A stretch of 64,000 nt of DNA, taken from NCBI GenBank assembly GCA_021014325.1, contig CM037470.1, positions 4,057,647-4,121,646 of the forward strand. Reading direction: 5' to 3'. This DNA comes from Plazaster borealis (Eukaryota > Echinodermata > Asteroidea > Forcipulatida > Labidiasteridae). The notes below the pieces were generated by a model. That model saw nothing but the letters and a program-made list of their open reading frames with translations. It had not been told where the DNA came from and searched no databases. This document shows, piece by piece, positions 59,930 through 64,000 of this stretch (positions are counted from its first letter, which is position 1; each line of letters opens with the position of its first letter). Made by a program: the position numbers and the translations under genes.

Positions 59930-62900
59930 CAGTCCAGCATTTTTATCAAATTGGGTCAGCATTTGAAAAAATCACAATGGGTTAATGCCAGCATTTGTTT
60001 ATTATTAATTTTGGGTCCAAAACATCAAATTTGGCCGGGTCCCAAATTGAAAAAATCACAAGGGGTGGGTCCAGCATTTTTACCAAAATTGGGCCAAAAA
60101 ACATCACAAGGGGCAAGTCCAGCATTGTTTCTTCAGATGTTGGCCAAATATTGAAAAAAATGACAAGGGGGCAAGTCCAGCATTTTCTTTTCCAAATTTT
60201 GGCAAATATCGAAAAAATCACACAGGGGGTTAAATATAGCATTTTTACCGAATTTAGGTCAGATTTAAAGTCCTTGTGATTATATGCTGTAAAATGATGC
60301 AGTGGGCAATACTGATAGCTTTTCATTAAAGCTGGCGCAAGACTTTATCTTAACTGGCGGAAATATTGACACTTGATAACCGCAAGGAGAAGCACGGCAA
60401 TTTTATCAATTTTCGACTGCTTTTTGATATCATTCACAATGGGTAGGCCGAACGAAGCCTTGCAATTTCGACTGTTTTTTTTTATATGTATACATTTTGT
60501 AAATCACAACTGCAATTTTGACTAAATTGCAAGCCCCCCCCCCCCTGTGATTGTATATAATATATATAAAAAATTAGCCAAATATTGAAACAATCACAAG
60601 GGGTAAGTCCAGCAATTTCTAAAATTTAGGCCAAATATTGAAACAATCACAAGGGGTAAGTCTAGCATTTTTTTAAGAAATGTTGGCCAAATATTGAAAA
60701 CATCACAAGGGGTGAGCCCAGCGTTTTCATCATTTGGGCTAAGTTTTCAGTTGTGATTTTATGCCGTAAAATGATGCAGTAGGCACTAATATTGAAAATT
60801 TGCAGAAACATTTCTGCTAGGCAAATATTGAAAAAATCATAAGGGGTAAGTTCCGCATTTTAATCAGACTTGGGGAAAACTTTAGGTTGCGATTTTTACT
60901 CTAAAATGATGTAACTGGTGCCTTTTTATAACTTGACCCTTGATTTCAGCTAAATTTGCGGAAATATTGACAACGGGGTAAGTCCAAAATTCTTATCAAA
61001 CTCGGGCAAAATTTTGGAAAAATCACAAGGGGTAAGTCCAGCATTTTTACAAAATTAAGGCCAAATATTGAAAGAATCACAAGGGGTAAGTCCAGCATGT
61101 TTTTAGAAATGTTGGCCAAATATTGAAAAAATCACAAGGGGTAAGTCCAGCATGTTTTTAGAAATGTTGGCCAAATATTGAAAAAAATCACAAGGGGCAA
61201 GTCCAGCATGTTATTAGAAATGTTGGCCAAATATTGAAAAAATCACAAGGGGTAAGTCCAGCATTTTTACAATAATTAAGGCCAAATATTAAACAAATCA
61301 CAAGGGGTAAGTCCAGCATTTTTACAATAATTAAGGCCAAATATTAAACAAATCACAAGGGGTAAGTCCAGCATGTTTTTAGAGATGTTGGCCAAATATT
61401 GAAAAAATCACAAGGGGTAAGTCCAGCATTTTTAACAAATTTAGGCCAAATATTGAAACGATTACAAAGGGTAAGTCCAGCATTGTTATCAAATTTGGAC
61501 AAAATATTGAAAGAATTACAAGGGGTAAGTCCAGCATGTTTTTAGAGATGTTGGCCAAATATTGAAACAATCAAAAAGGGTTAGTCCAGCATTGTTATCA
61601 AATTCGGACCAAATATTGAAAGAATCACAGGGGTAAGTCCAGCATTTTTATCAAATCCAAAATTGAAAAAAGCACGGGGGGGCGGTAAATAAAGAATTGT
61701 TATCAAATTTTGAAAACAAACTAAAATAATGACAAGGGGTAAGTCCAGCATTTAATCAAATTTTGGCCAAATATTGAAACAATCACAAGGGGGTAAGTCC
61801 AGCATTTTTATAGATTTTAAGCCAAATATTGAAAGAATTACAAGGGGTAAGTCCAGCATGTTTTTAGAGATGTTGGCCAAATATTGAAACAATAACAAAG
61901 GGTAAGTCCAGCATTCTTTCAAATTTGTACCAAATATTGAAAGAATCGCAAGGGGTAAGTCCAGCATGTTATTAGAAATGTTGGCCAAATATTGAAAAAA
62001 TCACAAGGGGTAAGTCCAGCATTTTTACAATAATTAAGGCCAAATATTAAACAAATCACAAGGGGTAAGTCCAGCATGTTTTTAGAAATGTTGGCCGTAT
62101 ATTGAAAAATTCACAAGGGGTAAGTCCAGCATTTTTATAAAATTTAGGCCAAATATTGAAAGATTCACAAAGGGTTAGTCCAGCATTCTATCAAATTTGT
62201 ACCAAATATTGAAAGAATCACAAGGGGTATGTCCAGCATTTAAAAAAAAAAATTGCCAACAAAATGAAAAGATTGCAAGGGGTAAGTCCAGCGTTTATAT
62301 CAAAAATGGGTCTAAAATTGAGAATCACAAGGGGTAAGTCTAGTATATATATTACAGAAATGGGTCCAAAGAAAAAATCATAAGGGGTAAGTCCAGCATA
62401 TATATCAAAATTAAGGCCAAAAATTGAAACAATCACAAGGGGTATAGGCTAAGTAAGTCCAGCATTTTTATCAAAAATGGGTCAAAAATTGCAAAAATCA
62501 TAAGGGGTAAGTCCAGCATTTTTATCAAATTTGGGTCCAAATTGAAACAATCACAAGGGGTAAGTCTAGCATTTATATTTCAAAAAATGGGTCAAAAATT
62601 GAAGAAAAAAATCATAATAGGTAGGCCTAGCTCCAGCATTTTTTTTCAAAAATGGGTTAAAGTTTGAAAAAATCATAAGGGGTAATTTCAGCATTTATAT
62701 AAAATTTTGCCAAAAAACGAAAAGATTGCAAGGGGTAAGTCCAGCATTTTTATCAAAAATGGGTCCAAAATTGAAAAAAAATCACAAGGGGTAAGTCCAG
62801 CATTTTTATCAAAAATGGGTCCAAAATTAAAACAATCACAAGGGGTATGTTAGTCCAGCATTTTCATCAAAATGGTTCCAAAATGTTGAAAACTTGCATG

Positions 62901-63170
62901 GAGTAAGTTCAGCATTTTTATCAAAATGGTTCCAAAATGTTGAAAACTTGCATGGAGTAAGTTCAGCATTTTTATCAAAAATGGGTCCAAAATTAAAACA
63001 ATCACAAGGGCTACGTTAGTCCAGCAATTTTATCAAAATGGTTCCAAAATGTTGAAAAGATTGCAAGGGGTAAGTCCAGCATTTTTATCAAAAATGGGTC
63101 CAAAATTGAAAAAATCATAAGGAGTAAGTCCAGCAATTTTTATCAAAAACACGGTCGAAATACTTTGGTA
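59930..63170. repeat. satellite array, about 55-bp unit, roughly 50 copies
   Basis: Consensus pieces AATCACAAGGGGTAAGTCC, AGCATTTTTA and GGCCAAATATTGAAA recur at 55-60 bp spacing. Two unit types alternate in places: GCATGTTTTTAGAAATGTTG and GCATTTTTACAATAATTAAG. Related units resume after 63790 and continue to the window end. Open frames here are repeat artefacts. Confidence 0.92.
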
Positions 63171-63174
63171 TATA

Positions 63175-63785
63175 TTGTTAAAATTAATTAAAGTAAATTT
63201 GTGCAGAAAGTTAGTCGGAGTGACGACCAGGCGTTCAGGGGACTCAAAGTCTGGTCGAACCAGCAGGGTGATCACCCATGTAGTTCCTTTCTGGGATTGG
63301 CTAGTCCCGGTCCCTCCTTTCGCTTTCCGACCCGGAATATTCACCCTACTTATTTTGGGGAGAGACATGACGGAACCCCAATCCATTACAGCGGCCAGCA
63401 GTAAAAGTCATGTCCCTTTGGGTACGAGTAGGATTCGAACCGGGTCTCCCAGCTCTGGACTGCACGCAATTGAACAATCCAGTGCACCGCAGTGCCCGTT
63501 GGTGTTTGGAGGTGATTTTATATACTACTTAAATGATTCACTACGTCCAAGGCAAAAAAGAAAAAGACACAACTGGGAATTGAACCCGGGTCTCGTGGCT
63601 CCCAGTCCGATGCGTATTTCATCTAGCTACGGCGCCACTAGCTTCTCCAGAAAGAATAATTATAGTAAAACACAATTTAACACGCCACTATATACGGAAT
63701 TATTAACATAATTATTTCATTTATTTAAACTTGGAGGTTTATTTCCTCTGGGTAAATAGTTTATTATTATTCAAAATTATTTTAC
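63175..63785 (-). mobile_element. insertion in the satellite with two tRNA-like segments
   Basis: Non-satellite DNA interrupts the array. Minus-strand tRNA-like stretches lie at 63422-63500 (box B-like GGTTCGAATCC) and 63570-63645 (GTAGCTAGATGAAATACGC and GGGTTCAATTCCC). A SINE or composite of tRNA-like sequence is likely; no coding features in the long open frame. Confidence 0.55.
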
Positions 63786-64000
63786 TGATAACTTATTTCA
63801 GCTAAACTTGCGGAAATATTGACATTTGAAAAAATCATAAGGGGGTACCAGTGTTTTCATCATTTGGGCCAAGTTTTCAGTTGTGATTTTATGCCGTAAA
63901 ATGATGCAGTAGGCACTAACGTTTACTTGAGCCACGGTTTCAGCTAATTTTCAGAAATATTAACATTTCAAAATAAGGCCGAAAATTGAAATAATCATAA
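63786..64000. repeat. satellite units continuing to the window end
   Basis: A 65-base stretch from CATCATTTGGGCCAAGTTTT matches 60730-60790 almost exactly, including ATGCCGTAAAATGATGCAGT. Confidence 0.8.

Noticed and set aside
59930..63170. CRISPR array
   Set aside because: Units are adjacent tandem copies with no unique spacers, in a eukaryotic genome.
63175..63711. 178-codon plus-strand open frame
   Set aside because: It covers minus-strand tRNA-like segments and repeat insertion; no protein family features.

Overview
The window is eukaryotic and intron-rich: short exons with GT..AG introns sit in AT-rich, repeat-dense DNA. An Sp17-type sperm/ciliary gene, many TTAA-flanked miniature elements and tRNA-derived SINEs suggest an invertebrate deuterostome, most likely an echinoderm such as a sea star. 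The species is an inference. There is no bacterial, plasmid or CRISPR content.

Layout on the + strand. (1) Positions 1-2297 hold the last three exons of an unrecognised gene, ending in a short C-terminus. (2) Positions 2298-8949 are intergenic and packed with TIR elements; one of them carries an interstitial block of TTAGGG telomere repeat. (3) Positions 8950-57218 hold one large gene that I reconstruct exon by exon. Exons 1-2 encode an RIIa dimerisation/docking domain very close to sperm autoantigenic protein 17 (SPA17). Exon 3 has two IQ motifs. Exons 4, 6/7 and 11 each carry an acidic VDIDL(D/T)DP segment joined to an IQ motif, the arrangement seen in neurogranin (NRGN) and PCP4/PEP-19. 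Exon 8 has another IQ motif. Exons 5, 6 and 10 are long, low-complexity Glu/Ala/Pro/Val linkers, and exon 10 alone encodes 686 residues. Exon 9 ends in a stop and gives a shorter isoform. The full reading is about 1318 residues, or about 595 with the exon 9 end. (4) Positions 57219-58253 are the 3' UTR, followed at once by a TA-flanked MITE with two TCTCGCGAGA palindromes. (5) From about 59930 to the window end lies a roughly 55-bp satellite array interrupted by an insertion with tRNA-like segments.

The two giant introns (13.9 kb and 14.4 kb) and the intergenic DNA hold no other gene I can support. They contain at least five families of TTAA-flanked MITEs (two pairs share one TTAA), a roughly 200-bp MITE family with ends like GGGCCCAATTTCAT (a dozen copies), hAT-like elements, PIF/Harbinger-like and TA-flanked elements, two SINE families, and several 70-160 bp tandem repeats.

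The most interesting signal is the composite gene: an RIIa anchor plus six calmodulin-binding IQ motifs in one transcription unit, including neurogranin/PCP4-type modules. In human, SPA17 and NRGN are separate neighbouring genes.
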